Source: Dysidea avara (Eukaryota; Porifera; Demospongiae; Dictyoceratida; Dysideidae). Taken from it: a stretch of 64,000 nt of DNA. The notes beneath the pieces are model-generated. The model was not told the DNA's origin. It did no database searches and saw only the letters and a program-made list of their open reading frames with translations. The stretch spans positions 11,208,694-11,272,693 of the forward strand of contig NC_089285.1 in NCBI RefSeq assembly GCF_963678975.1. Reading direction: 5' to 3'. Position 1 is the first letter of the stretch. Each line of letters opens with the position of its first letter. This document shows, one piece after another, positions 33,993-45,373 of this stretch. The translations under genes and the position numbers were made by a program.

Positions 33993-35695
33993 ATGGACTC
34001 TGAGGTTAACGACTCTGATATGGAGGAAGACGTTATTGTGATATCAAATGGAGATAGTGAGGAGGAAGGTGATATTGAATAAGGTGTTGCTGGAGGTAGT
34101 AGTGAGAGTGAAAGAGAACAGAACTCAGGCGAGAGTGAGGTGGGAGATGATGCACCTGTACACAAAAAGAATGCCAATGTTACAAAGATGGTGAGTTATA
34201 TGTATAGGAACTACTGTGTTTGTACATATTATACTATATAGCGAGTTTTTCTCACTGTAGCATTTTTTTTCTCACTGTAGCGTTTTTGCACTTCGCAACA
34301 ATTAACATTCGCGACATGTATCATCGTGTGGAGTTTGTTTATTGTGAGTTTTTACCTGCAATGCTGAAACATTCAACAACAAACCTAGTGCTTGTTTACG
34401 TACTTATGTACATTACAGCTTGTTGATTATTTATCTTCCCTACACAACACATGTTTCTTCAAACATCACTGCTGCCCTGCTACCTTGTTTTAAATATCAT
34501 TGTTTTCAATTATAATGGGCAATAAATTTCTGAGGAATTTCATGTTCCACAAGATTTAAGTGTCGCATGATTTCATTTTCACAAGTAAAATTTGTCCAAG
34601 TGAGAATATCTCACTATGCAGTACTTGTGAAAGAACCCCACATGTTAATAAATTTTTAAATCTTGGAAGCCAAAGGAGTGGTAAACCTGAAGCTATAGAG
34701 CTACGAAGTGGTAGCAACAAAAAGATCAATTTGTATAGTGACAATACAGATAGTAAACCTAAAGGTGCTTGATTAGACGGTCATAACTTATGAATGCAGA
34801 CCTCTGCGGAGATTCATCTTACGATATCACGTTTTCCAGAAGCAGGCAAATTCATTGTTGGGGATAATTTACGTGTTTCTATTTCCATGGTGAAAAGTGA
34901 AAACTTGAAGGGGTAAGTAATCCACTCATTTAATATGAGCTAATATCTTTCATCTCCTTGGGAACACTAGTACAAAATAAAGATCTTTGAACCCCTCTTG
35001 TTTTGGGAATATTATGCTGCTAAGGTTTTTACTTGTTCCAGAAAACTTATAGGTGGCAACACATTAGTCACCGAGTAAACTTTCTATATTATCAGACATG
35101 CAACTAATGCATGAGTCACACCCTTTGGCTAGTAATCTCACGCCTAACCTTCTGTTTCTCACTCTTTCAGCTTAGTTCTCACGCATTTATCACGCCTGAT
35201 CTGCTTCGTAATTAGCCCTTTGCTTACAATTCGACAGACCTGTGCTTATTTTTGTACTTTGAGCATGCAGCAACCTTTTTTATTTGGTCTTCACTACCAA
35301 ATATCCTGGAGCTGCACTTGAGTCTGGTCCACATTGCTGGTAGTGTTTGAAGTCTCACTCCTAAACTTGTTCAGAGGTTGGCATCTCTGACTTATGTTTT
35401 CTGTACTGTTTCAGAAAACCAAGAGAAAAATTTTAATAGTCATGTTAGTTTTACTGTTGAAGAGGCTGTGAGATGTCTACTTGAGGCAGAAAGGGAGATG
35501 TGCACAGAACAGCCTATTGGATGTTCTACTAGTGGGACTTTTTTAGTTGATCTGTCTATACTTGATCATCCAAGATGACATCAGGGCCGATGCTTAGGTG
35601 TATGGATTAATAAAGGAGTGAAGACGTCCCATTGTGTTGTAAAGTTCTGTGGTGAAAATGTCCGCAGTGTTATAGTATTAGAATGCAAGCCAACA
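33993..35695 (+). pseudogene. Fragments of an unclassified multi-exon repeat gene
   Basis: Exon 33993-34190 (ATG, acidic: MDSEVNDSDMEEDVIVISNG, TAA at 34080-34082, donor GTGAGT). A middle block at about 34590-34772 contains NKFLNLGSQRSGKPEAIELR. Exon 35415-35695 (acceptor CTGTTTCAG, donor GTAAG) encodes HVSFTVEEAVRCLLEAERE, GTFLVDLSILDHP, DDIRADA and GVWINKG across two frameshifts. The LDHPDDIRADxxGxW pattern is typical of a repetitive transposon-linked protein of sponges and cnidarians. That the three blocks form one gene is inferred from strand and order only. Confidence 0.4.
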
Positions 35696-36643
35696 GTAAG
35701 ATCCAGTCTTTCCTACCGAATATAATGTACATATTGGGTACATTCAGATGATAAGGAAGTTAGGCTTCATCTGTTGAGCTTGAAGGTACTATTTGACTTA
35801 TATATATATGTGTGTATGCATCAGAGGGCTCTGAGCCTTTAATGTGATCAATGAAGAACTAGTGATCAGGAGACATGTGCATGCGTTCAGGCAAAATAAT
35901 TTATTTTACATGACTTCATTGCCTATAGACATCAATGGATGGAGGAGATAAAAAAGCATCATTTGGGTTAATAAATTATGTACTTGTAAAATTGTAAGGT
36001 GCTATGAGTTACATGACTTAGAGTATTGATGACAGTTTACAGTCGCTGACCTCATTTAGAATGTATTCTTTAAACTATACTCCATGTTTGATACATGTGG
36101 TTTACACACATGAAGTTATATAATGTTCATTTGTGTGAAGCCCTTAAACTCCCCCTAATCTTTTTTTATGACAGCCTGTCTTGTTGGTATTTATCAGATT
36201 CTTGTTATAGATTGTGAGATTGCTGATTTTAAACAACAAACAGTGATGTCTTTGAATCATGCATGGGTAACATTAGGCCACTGTAGTTTCTCGTCCTATG
36301 ACCGTATCATGTCTGGGCACTCGCATTGCATGTTATTATTGTCATTATTTTTCAAAACCGTTTATAGAAACTTCCCATGGAGCCTTCTATTTTGCATCGC
36401 TAAGCCTCCTGCCCGCATCAAATTTTAAAACATCAGGATTGGAAACTAAAGTCTCATATGGAGTGGCCTTACTGGTATCAATGTGGTGTGTGCGTGTGTT
36501 TCAGCAGTATCTACGAAGGTTTGTCGAAAACCTACTTCAACAACTGCTTGACCAAAATAATATTGACGAAATTTAAATTTGGCGGTTTAGTGATGAATCG
36601 CCAATTCGCCAAATTTAGTTCACTGCCGGGTTGCCGACCCTAT

Positions 36644-36684
36644 CCCCCCCCCCCCCCCCCCCTACACATACACACACACACACT
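36644..36684. repeat. C19 homopolymer followed by CA microsatellite
   Basis: Nineteen consecutive C at 36644-36662, then alternating CA to about 36682. Confidence 0.95.
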
Positions 36685-36702
36685 ATAAACAGTAGTAAAC
36701 AT

Positions 36703-38470
36703 ATGGATACCACAAATTCCACTGTACAACTTCCTTTGTGTCACACTTCAACTGACAGTATGCGTCACTCCTCAACTCTCCCTTTGTGTCGTGATACTAT
36801 GTGTCACTCTTCCACAATGCCATATCCACCTACACAAGAGAAAAACCCTAAGAAGAAGTCCGTATCTGTGACTGTTCGTGTCAAAGGGAAGAATAAAGGT
36901 ATAAAAATAATAGTATAGCATGATATAATAACATCATGTTCCTCAATGATAGCAACACAGACTGACACTTATCCTCAACAAATCAGTGTTGGCACACAAT
37001 GCAACTTGTTAAATGCCCCACCTCTGCAAAGGCTTCCACAGGTGACATCACTTGACGATTCCTTTGTCACTGAAGAGGAAACAGATCTGGACACATCATT
37101 TTTGTCAAACCAAGAAGACTACACCACAGAGTAAGCGCATATAATAGCAACACAAAAATTGAATAATACACCTTTGTGATGTCGTAGGGATGACACACAA
37201 GAGCTACCACCTCAGGATGAAGTCAAGTTCCTTGTGTATAGGTCCCATCTGTTAAGCCTATTCACAGCTTGCAGATCATGCCACCAACTATGTGACAGTG
37301 AGGTTGCCAACCTGAAGGGTACTTTTATCAGCATCAGACAAAGCTGCCATCACTGTGGATAAAGTTTTACATATCGAACTTGTACAGGTATATAGTGAAT
37401 TGTCAAGCATACACTTTAATGTTTCAATTAAATTTCTGAATTACTTACAGAGCATGAAGTGAAATCCAGTAATTATATGGAGAAATTTGGATTGGTAAAT
37501 GCTCTTCAGATTTTGGCCGACAACTCATTGCAAGTGACAACTATAGTAACTGATCGTCACAAGCAAATTGCCAAGTACTTGGCTGAGGAAAAGCCAGATA
37601 TTGAACATTGTTATGATGTGTGGCACATATCCAAGGTATATATATATACACCTACATAATAATTAATATCATTGGTTAACAGGAATTAAAAAGAAGTTAG
37701 CATACTTAGCAAAGACCAAGCAGTGTGACCTCATTGGAGAGTGGATCAAGTGCATTACCAATCATTTGTATTGGTGTGCTGCCTCTGCTCCAGATGGTGA
37801 TGGTGATGAGATAGTGAAGTAGTGGAAGTCCTTGATGTACCATGTTTGCAACACACATGAAGATTGTTACCAAGACCCTCTAAATAGCCTAGAAGAGAGA
37901 CGAAAGAAATGGTTTATACCAGGTCAGCATTAACTCTACTTTTTTTAACATGTGGACAGTTGTTGTGCAGGGAGTAAGGCAAGCGAGAAGCTTGATGATG
38001 TGGTGACCAACACCAGATTCTTGCAGGACATGAAGAAGCTGTCACCATTATACCAAACCAGTAGCTTAGAGGCTTACCACAGTGTGATCAACCACTTTGC
38101 CCCTAAGCTATTGGCATTTTCAGATAAGGTGACTAATGTACAATTGAGCTCCACTGTGCATACACTTCATATTAGATTACTGATATAGCAGCACTACACT
38201 TTAATGAGAATTTTGGGAGGGCACAAGCTACTACTGCAGCTGGAGCAGAATGAAACAGAATCTGTTTTCCTAAACCTAAACAGGGAGAATTTACACAAAG
38301 CCAATTCCTGTTCCTAAAACCTACAGTTAGTTGTGTATATTTGTTTATTGTTAGATTAATGTATGCATTATATAGAGTATGTTGATGAACTAACTGAAAA
38401 GACCATACAATACTGCATGAAGGATGATGATGATAATCCCACACTACCCCCTCATAAACCATTATTAGCG
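36703..38470 (+). pseudogene. Multi-exon DDE-type transposase gene (Kolobok-like guess)
   Basis: Eight short exons with GT-AG borders: 36703-36898, 36953-37130, 37188-37387, 37451-37635, 37683-37922, 37971-38128, 38189-38255, 38376-38468. Landmarks: CRSCHQLCD and CHHCG (zinc pairs, exon 3, followed by a TAA), VTDRHKQIAKYLAEEKPDIE and YDVWHISK (exon 4), KCITNHLYWCAAS (exon 5, TAG at 37820-37822), LSPLYQTSSLEAYHSVINHF (exon 6), AALHFNENFGRAQA (exon 7). The combination VTDRH...H.D.WH...NHLYWCA...T..LE.H is that of a DDE transposase family widespread in fish, corals and sponges; the Kolobok label is uncertain. Exon 5 also appears one base short. Confidence 0.6.
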
Positions 38471-38865
38471 AGTGACTTGATATTAATGTAATTTATAGAC
38501 ATGTCATATATACATACATCACTATGGTGCAAAGGAACATTGCGATTGCTGGACAACGCTTTGCCATCACCACCAAATGATGATAGTTGCTTGTGCCGAG
38601 AGCCGCCCTTTTGTTGCCCCTGACGGGAATACAAAAATCCCAACAAAGCCTAGTGTCTACCACAATCATTTTAAGAAAGAGTGTATAGAAGCCACAGGTG
38701 TTAAGTTTGACCCGTGTACAATTGTATAGCCAGATGATGTCAAAGAGAAGTTAACAATTGAGCATGTCAATATGCTTTCTTGTCATGGTGAATCCCTTGG
38801 CGAAGGGACTGAGCTATGTTGAAAAACTTGACCTTCACTTGTGTTAACTTGACCTTGATCTTCAC

Positions 38866-38945
38866 GTGTGATCCCACGTGTGAGTCCACGTGTGTTTGAT
38901 TGTGAGTCCACATTCCTCACACGTGTGGTCCCACGTGTGAGGAAT
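38866..38945. repeat. Cluster of CCCACGTGTGA repeats in both orientations
   Basis: Five CACGTG-containing units within 80 bp, including an inverted pair (ATTCCTCACACGTG and CCCACGTGTGAGGAAT). Another copy lies at 39432. Confidence 0.75.
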
Positions 38946-38949
38946 GTTT

Positions 38950-40790
38950 TTAGCAGGTTTGTTTTCTATTCTTTGTTAAGCTTGTTTCTTTGTGTTGTAA
39001 AAGAGGTGAGCTTATTAAAGATTTTGTAATACCTGCTTTTTCTACCACTTAATAACAAATCAATATGATAAAGAAATGAATTACTGTAACTGGTATAATG
39101 TGGTTGAATTAACATCTGCATACTTGGCACTTTTGGTAGGAAAATTTTAGTGTGTTTGATTTGATTGCCACAAAATCTTCAACAATGGACATGCTCACTA
39201 GAGACTGTAACCTGCTGATTTCCTATAGTAAAAAGAAACATAATATAGATTACTGTGTTGCATTTTGACAGCTAAATTAACACAAGTGCAATCTCCATTT
39301 TCTTGGAAAAATTTTACGTGTGATATAATGACACAACATGAAACTGTATCTTGGCTCAATCAGACGAACAGTGCATGGTTGAACTCAGCAAAGTTGTTTA
39401 ATTGTAAACCACACCTTCATTCATATTTGTGGTCCCACGTGTGAGGACTTGGTCATGATTACCTATCTTATTTTAAATGCCCCTAAAAAGGTGTTTATAG
39501 GTGCCTAAAAGGTTGGCTGCGCCAGACTAGTATGATATATAGCCATAGCCGGTTTTGTTTACAACAATTGAAGGATAGCATTTGAAGTCATCACCTTGTC
39601 CACTGAATTCGTCCCCACCTTTGGAATTAGCGTGAATTCGCCTTCGTAACAATACTGACAGCTGGAGAAAACACAAGACAGGGGCATTTTATACCACAAC
39701 ACCTTGTGCAGGTATTAAGCAGCTCAGGCAATAGTTCTTCCACACAGCTTGCAATTGCACTCCCCAATCTGCCATTGACTAGTGATGGGCGTGGTCACTT
39801 TCGAACAAACTAATTAACCTGCCAGATAGGTCTACACTTAATTACCTTCTAGTAGTAGTATCTCAAGCCGGTAGCCAGCTCCAGCTCCATGGCGAAAAGT
39901 AGCTAATGATTCACTCTTGTTTATAGGCGTGTATCACGAGTCCATTTTCCAGTCCGTTCTGCATTTTAGTCATGTCCAGTGGGAGTAAATACAGGTGTCC
40001 TTGTTATCAAGGTCTCCAGGTATATACCCCTTTTGAGCAGTTCTGTTAGGTTTACACTAATTTCACAACACTTCATGCCCTCAGGCGCCCCCACGTGTAT
40101 ATATTGATATATTATACCACAATTGGTTTCACAAGGTTTCAAGATAGTAGAGGGTGCTAAGCACTCTCTACTATCTAAAGAATGATTTCTCACGATCAGT
40201 AGTCCAAAGTTAGGGTTAGGGTTCAGTATAAATCCAGTGCAACCTGAATTATAAAAATAAATAGAAATACAGAATTTTTGAATTATAAAAAATAAAATCC
40301 TCCCTCCCTCTCCAGTTTTTTGATTTGGGTTGGATGATAAACAAGCAATTTATTTTATTCAGCCTTACCAACCTTGCCTACATACACAGGTCAACACATC
40401 ACAAGGTATGGATGATTCCAGGCGTGATCTAGTTACCAGGCAGACTACAGGTGTACAGTATGTAAGATATTACTGCAGGTTAGTAGTATATACACACAAT
40501 GCTGTATGTTGAAAATAACAGTACATTACAGTATGTTTTATACATTGAATATAATTATTCTTGTTGTATATGGTTAGTTAAAGAAGGAGCTGATGATAAT
40601 TCTTGTAAAAACATACTGATGTCTGTGACATAGTATGGCTTAATGTACACTATAAAACTTTTGCCTTATGTAGCACCAAACAAGGTTTGGATTGATGTGT
40701 CAATATTTCTGGAAGGGTTGGGAAGAGGAATTAAAGTAACATGGTGATGGAAACTACCTATTTCCATCGATATCAATAATCAGTTTATCC
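38950..40790. other. No supported gene
   Basis: Contains the inverted copy of the 33.6-kb repeat (39935-39990) and a short interstitial telomere-like TTAGGGTTAGGGTT at about 40211. Confidence 0.4.
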
Positions 40791-40794
40791 ACAG

Positions 40795-41131
40795 AACACT
40801 AGCAACATTCTGTACTCATAATCAGAGCCTATTTCAGCATTTCTGTCACCCAACTCCCATTACACACCATATTGATGGCATGATGTTGAATAGAATTTGG
40901 GGAACAGATCTCAAAATCCATGTGGCTGCATCACTATGGCAGGTCAAAATGTACACATGTCAGCCTAATATCTCAGACTCATCATACTCAAGGATTTGCT
41001 CACAAAAAGAGCTAGTATGCCATGAAGAATGTTTACAAATACCATGTCCACCAGTTTTATATGACTATCCACCAAGCATGCCAGAACAAAATGAAGCATA
41101 TGTTGATTTAATGCAGAATGCTGAATGGTAA
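40795..41131 (+). CDS. OTU-like cysteine protease domain exon
   Basis: After an acceptor TTTATCCACAG the frame encodes RTLATFCTHNQSLFQHFC, IDGMMLNRIWGTDLKIHVAA and LWQVKMYTCQPN, matching the middle of OTU domains, where W-G-T-x-x-E-I-x-A-A and a following beta strand ending in Tyr are conserved (here Lys-Ile replaces Glu-Ile). The catalytic Asp-Gly-x-Cys box upstream and the final His region were not found, so this is partial. OTU proteases cleave ubiquitin; OTU domains are common in Helentrons and other animal transposons. A donor-like GGTAATTG follows at 41127. Confidence 0.55.
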
Positions 41132-41224
41132 TTGTGGTATGCTGTACAGTTTGTTGTAGTATGTTGTTAAAACTGTTCATTAATTAGAATATGGAATGCT
41201 CTTTTCAAGTAGAGGTCTGGCTGC

Positions 41225-41415
41225 GTGAGACTACCGTATACATACAAATTTTCAAGGGACGTTTATTTTTGTGGATGCTTCATTTTCCATGAAATTTTCA
41301 TCCTTGAAAATTAACAATTATTAAGGTTAGCTATATGCTTTCTAATAGAATACCTCAGTGAAAAATGACCGATCCTCGAAAATAAAACCACGAAAATCCT
41401 GAAATTTGTCGATTC
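41225..41415. repeat. Repeat with TTTTCGTGG/CCACGAAAA-type arms
   Basis: Plus-strand ACCGTATACATACAAATTTT and CCACGAAAATCCTGAAATTT flank short inverted segments, resembling a short MITE. Confidence 0.4.
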
Positions 41416-41428
41416 ACCAGCATTACGT

Positions 41429-41810
41429 ACTAAATTGATGAAGATGTGCCAGTCACAGCATTGAGTGAATATGAAATGAATGGAAGAAAATAGTTGAAGA
41501 ATATGAGACAGTTTGAAAAACAATTTGCAAGTCTTAAAAAGAAAACAACTAAGGTACAGTATATGTTTAATGAATTACCAACACTTTAAACTATCCATCT
41601 TTGTTATTTATAGAGGCTAAAGAGAAGTGTTAATGTCAACCATGGAGACTTCATCACTGTGCAATGTAAAGGAAGGGACAACGGCAAACCTGTAGTTTTT
41701 TCTCAGACAATAAAGAATGAGGACATATTGAAAACAATTGTCCTGACGAAAGGCATGAGGCTTCAACCTCAAACAATTAAAGACTTGAAGGATATCTACT
41801 CCTCCATTTA
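41429..41810 (+). pseudogene. Two possible downstream exons of the OTU gene
   Basis: Exon 41429-41552 encodes DEDVPVTALSEYEMNG, a TAG, then FEKQFASLKKKTTK, ending in donor GTACAG. Exon 41614-41810 encodes RSVNVNHGDFITVQCKGRD and TIKDLKDIYSSI with TAA. Spacing and strand fit continuation from the OTU exon. No domain recognised. Confidence 0.35.
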
Positions 41811-42104
41811 AGACTTTGGATATATACATGCATGTACGTATCCCAAAGGTACACGTAAGGTGTATATTTGTCTGTATTTGAGTAATTCAATGAAAGGTCT
41901 AAAAGAACAAGTTAAAGGAAAAATTAGAAATTTTAAGTTTGATTAGGAATCATAGAAAAAAAAGTAAGGAAACAAGGGAGATCGCCTACACCTGCAGATA
42001 CACTAGTGAACATTTAATCCCTAATTCAGTCCAAGAACTTGTTTGCTTACTTTTTTTGTAACATTATTATGACTGGTGAACCCATGCATACCGCATCAAA
42101 AGAA

Positions 42105-42247
42105 ACATTACCATGATCACGAAGGATACAAGTATACACGTTTCGTTAACAAACCAACTAAACTCTTATTAAAGCACACTCACATGTGTACATCACAGGA
42201 TATATACGTAATCTTATATTACATAACATATTACACAGTCTGTCACA
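42105..42247 (-). repeat. 3' LTR of retrotransposon 1
   Basis: About 143 bp, starting TGTGACAG on the minus strand next to the polypurine tract. Its distal end diverges from the 5' LTR. Confidence 0.85.
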
Positions 42248-42256
42248 TCTCCCCTC

Positions 42257-43396
42257 TTAAAATCTTAATCGATCAGGGGCTCTAATCATCACTCCTGACT
42301 GGCTTCGGGCAACAACTCTGTCCTGTGATTCCTCCACTCTATTTGCTGGTTCTTGTACACTAGTCTCAGGTATTCTGTTCATTCCCTCCACCATCTTTCT
42401 TCCAAGTCTAGGTCGCAAATTTATACGATTCCTTCTCAACTGTCCACTGGGAGTTGACACTATATAGGATCGGGGAGTGGCTGCTTGGTGAACAATAGTT
42501 CCATGCACCTGGGAATTCTCTGTCTGAACCCACACAGGGGTGTCATCTGGTAATTGGGGCAGTGATTTGATGCGGTGTCGGTTATTGTAGTATTTACTCT
42601 GATCAGATTTGTATTTGCTGTGCAATTCATTGAGGTGCTGAGTATGATTCCACTGTGGTTTCGGTTGTGGGAGATCTGTTCTGATCTGACGGCCTTGCAA
42701 CAACTCTGCTGGACTAAGATTGCACCATTGCAATGGAGTAGCATGGTAACTTAGCAGCGCCATGTAAGGATCTTTTGCATTTGTAAGTAGACTTTTAATA
42801 GTACGAACTGTACGCTCTGCTTGACCATTGGCTTGTGGGTAGTACGGGCTCGTGGTGACATGGTCAAATCCATAGGCTTCAGCAAACTGTTTCATTTCCA
42901 CTGAGGCAAGACCTTCAGTGCTGGTCACTGTAAAGTACTACTAATAATAAATACTTAGGTTTAAAGGAAGAAAATCCGTCCCTCCTGGAGGAGACTGAGT
43001 GTGGCGCTCGACTAGACATTGGGTGGCCTGCAGTTCAAATCCTGGGATAGGAGGGATTTTTTTCCTTTCTTTGGCCCTTTTCTGTTTCACCTTATTATTA
43101 GCTAGGTTAAGTAATCATTTAAAGTCTCCAGTTCTTGTTAGGTTAGGTAATCCAAAGGCTGCAGCACATGTTGCTGTCAGACCTTCAGTGCTGGTCACTG
43201 TAAAGTACTACTAATAAAAAAAACTAATAAAAAATTGTTGCCCATTATCACTGATTAGTGTAGACGGGATGCCATATCTAGCAAAGATTGGCTTGAGAAA
43301 GGAAATGACACTGGACATTGTTGTGGACTGTATGTAGCTGTTGAACCTCAACAAATCATGAATAGTATTTTTTCCTTTCATGTCAAATAAATCCAT
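42257..43396 (-). pseudogene. Integrase of retrotransposon 1, split by a SINE
   Basis: DDE integrase. The upstream part (43396-43218) has MDLFDMKGKN and ISDNGQQF; the downstream part (42908-42257) has EMKQFAEAYGFDHVTTSPYY, PQANGQAERTVRTIKSLL and a C-terminal basic region with GRQIRTDLPQP. The SDNG Asp and the Q-A-N-G-Q-A-E Glu of the catalytic set are visible. A 270-bp block with a SINE separates SDNGQQF from the rest. Confidence 0.85.
42909..43217 (+). mobile_element. tRNA-derived SINE flanked by 39-bp direct repeats
   Basis: The identical 39-bp sequence (AGACCTTCAGTGCTGGTCAC onward) occurs at 42909-42947 and 43179-43217. Between them is a polymerase III-like region: A-box-like TGGCGCTCGACTAG (43002-43015) and B-box GTTCAAATCC (43033-43042), then a T run. 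This fits a tRNA-derived SINE. Confidence 0.65.
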
Positions 43397-44342
43397 TGCA
43401 ACTTTTTCCCAGGGATGGTTTGGCAGTGGGGTACTTAGGAGTGGTTCTCTCTGTGACGGAATTGTTTGTTGGCATTCTGGACATGCTTTGATAAAATTTT
43501 CAAGTGCTTTGATAATTCCTGGCCACCAAACTGCAATTATTACTCTGGATCTGCATCTCTGAAAGTCTTGCCCGTATGGATCTTTCTTAGTGTCTCAGTT
43601 TTCATGGCTGCAGGTACAACGATTCTTGAGCCAAATAATAGGAGATTTTCATTCACAGTAAGGTTAGCACGAACCTGCCAATACTTGTTTAGCTATCCAG
43701 GTAATCCTTTGTAGCTGGCAAGGCTGAAATGACAGATTGCATAAACCTCTCAGTATCAGATGTAAGTTCTTGTGTCACTGCATTTACTGGTGCTCTCGAA
43801 AGAATGTCTGCCATATACAGTGTTTTCCCTGGCACATGAGTAATTGAATATTGAAATCTCATGAGTCGTAAACGGAAGACTCTTGGTGGAAGGGAATCTA
43901 GCCATTTGTTGCCTAGTAGTGGTACTAGCGGCTTGTGATCAGTTTCAAAGAGAAATGGCTTCCCCAGCACATAATCAGCAAACTTCTCACAGGACCAAAC
44001 TAGGGCTAATGCCTCCTTTTCGATCTGTGCATAATGGCTTTCATTGTCACTGAGGCTACATGAGGCAAATGCCACTGGTTTCCACTCACGATTGTCTTGT
44101 TGCTGTAAGAGCACAGCTCCCAGTCCATGTGACGAGGCATCGGCACTGATCTTTGTCTCAGCATCAAGGTCATAATGAGCCAGAACCCGTGATGAGGAGA
44201 CTTCATCTTTCAGTTTACGGAAAGCTTCATCATGGCTTGAAGTCCACATCCAAGTAGTATTCGATTTCAACAGTTCTCGGAGAGGTTGGCTAAGCTGGGC
44301 TATATGGGGTGAGAATTTGTTGAGTTGATTAATCATACCCAT
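43397..44342 (-). pseudogene. RNase H and integrase zinc region of retrotransposon 1
   Basis: RNase H (44342-43800): ADASSHGLGAVLLQQQ, EKEALALVWSCEKFADYVLG and FETDHKPLVPLLG give the D-E-D-like residues expected. The downstream zinc-binding region (43690-43397) is broken by shifts but WWPG, CPECQQ and NHPWEKVAMD can be read in separate frames. Confidence 0.8.
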
Positions 44343-44962
44343 AAATCTCCTCAGTTCTGGGAGGTTTCATCTTTCTAATAGCCTCTGTCTTTTGGGGGTC
44401 GGGGGATATACCGTTGGCATCTATGACATGACCAAGGAATACAATTTTAGAACAGGAAAATTGACATTTACCTCTGTTAAGTGTGAGTCCAGCTGCTTGG
44501 ATCTTTTGTAAAACTGAATTGAGACGACTATCATGCTCCTCTTGGTCTTTCCCTGACACCAACACATCATCCACATGACACACAACTCCTGAAAGGCCAT
44601 CTAGTATCTCACTCATGCGACGCTGGAAGTGTTCAGGAGCGATGGTGATTCCAAAGGGAAGTTTATTGAAGCAGAACCGTCCTACTTTGGCACCATTCAA
44701 CTAGGCCATTGTTACATCAACTTTTGGCATGGGGTGTACTTCCCTCATGACATTTTCGCTCAGCGGTTTCAAATCGACACATATACGGACTGATCCTGTG
44801 GGTTTGGGTACTACCACCATAGCAGCACACCATGGTGTTGGATCATTCACTCTGGATATCACTCCTATGCCCTCCATTCGTTGTAGTTCTTGTTTTACTT
44901 TTTCCCGAAGGGGAATCGGCACATTTCTTGGGGTAAAGAGAAAGGCTTTGCAACAGGCTTAA
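44329..44962 (-). pseudogene. Reverse transcriptase of retrotransposon 1, motif A deleted
   Basis: The fingers region has GVISRVNDPTPWCAAMVVVP and GSVRICVDLKPLSE up to PKVDVTMA, then a TAG (44703-44701) and at once FCFNKLPFGITIAPEHFQ, VVCHVDDVLVSGKD (motif C, VDD) and FLGHVIDANGISPDP. The 30 or so residues with the LDxxSGFWQ motif A are absent, so the first catalytic Asp is gone. Confidence 0.85.
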
Positions 44963-45021
44963 GTTTGATGGTATACTCTCCATTGAAGGTGCCCAAACCA
45001 GTAAAAAGGGCTGGGTACTGA

Positions 45022-45310
45022 TCAAGAATGCTGAGTGATGCCTGTGATTATCCCTAGGTCTCTAATAGCTGGTAGCCCCAAAAGGTTATGTTGTAGGTCT
45101 CGAACAACAAATACTTGCTGTGTAGTAGACTTGGCATTGTAAGAAAGCTTCATTTGAGCTTCACCTAACACATCCAGAGGAGCACGATTAGCTCCCCGAA
45201 ATGTGTGTGGATTTCTGAAGCCGTGGTACCGAATCATGGAAAAGATGGTATGTCTTCTCTGAAAAAGCTGTTACCTCTGCTCCAGTATCCACTTTAAACA
45301 AAACTGCATG
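45022..45310 (-). pseudogene. Aspartic protease of retrotransposon 1
   Basis: FKVDTGAEVTAFSEKTY around 45297-45250 contains the DTGAE active site; a C-terminal LLGLPAIRDLGI follows near 45060 in another frame, as usual for Ty3 proteases just upstream of RT. Confidence 0.75.
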
Positions 45311-45373
45311 TACTCCAACTGTAACTGATATTCCACTGGGAAGAATTAGTTTTGTTTACAGCATCGACTTAAA

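Noticed and set aside
36298-36576. 92-codon plus-strand frame
   Set aside because: No coding character; lies in repeat-like sequence rich in GGCGAATT motifs.
40205-40225. Interstitial telomere repeat
   Set aside because: Only about two and a half TTAGGG units; expected by chance in 64 kb of AT-rich DNA.
43001-43060. A functional tRNA gene
   Set aside because: A- and B-box-like sequences are present but no cloverleaf can be drawn and a repeat body follows, so SINE is the better call.
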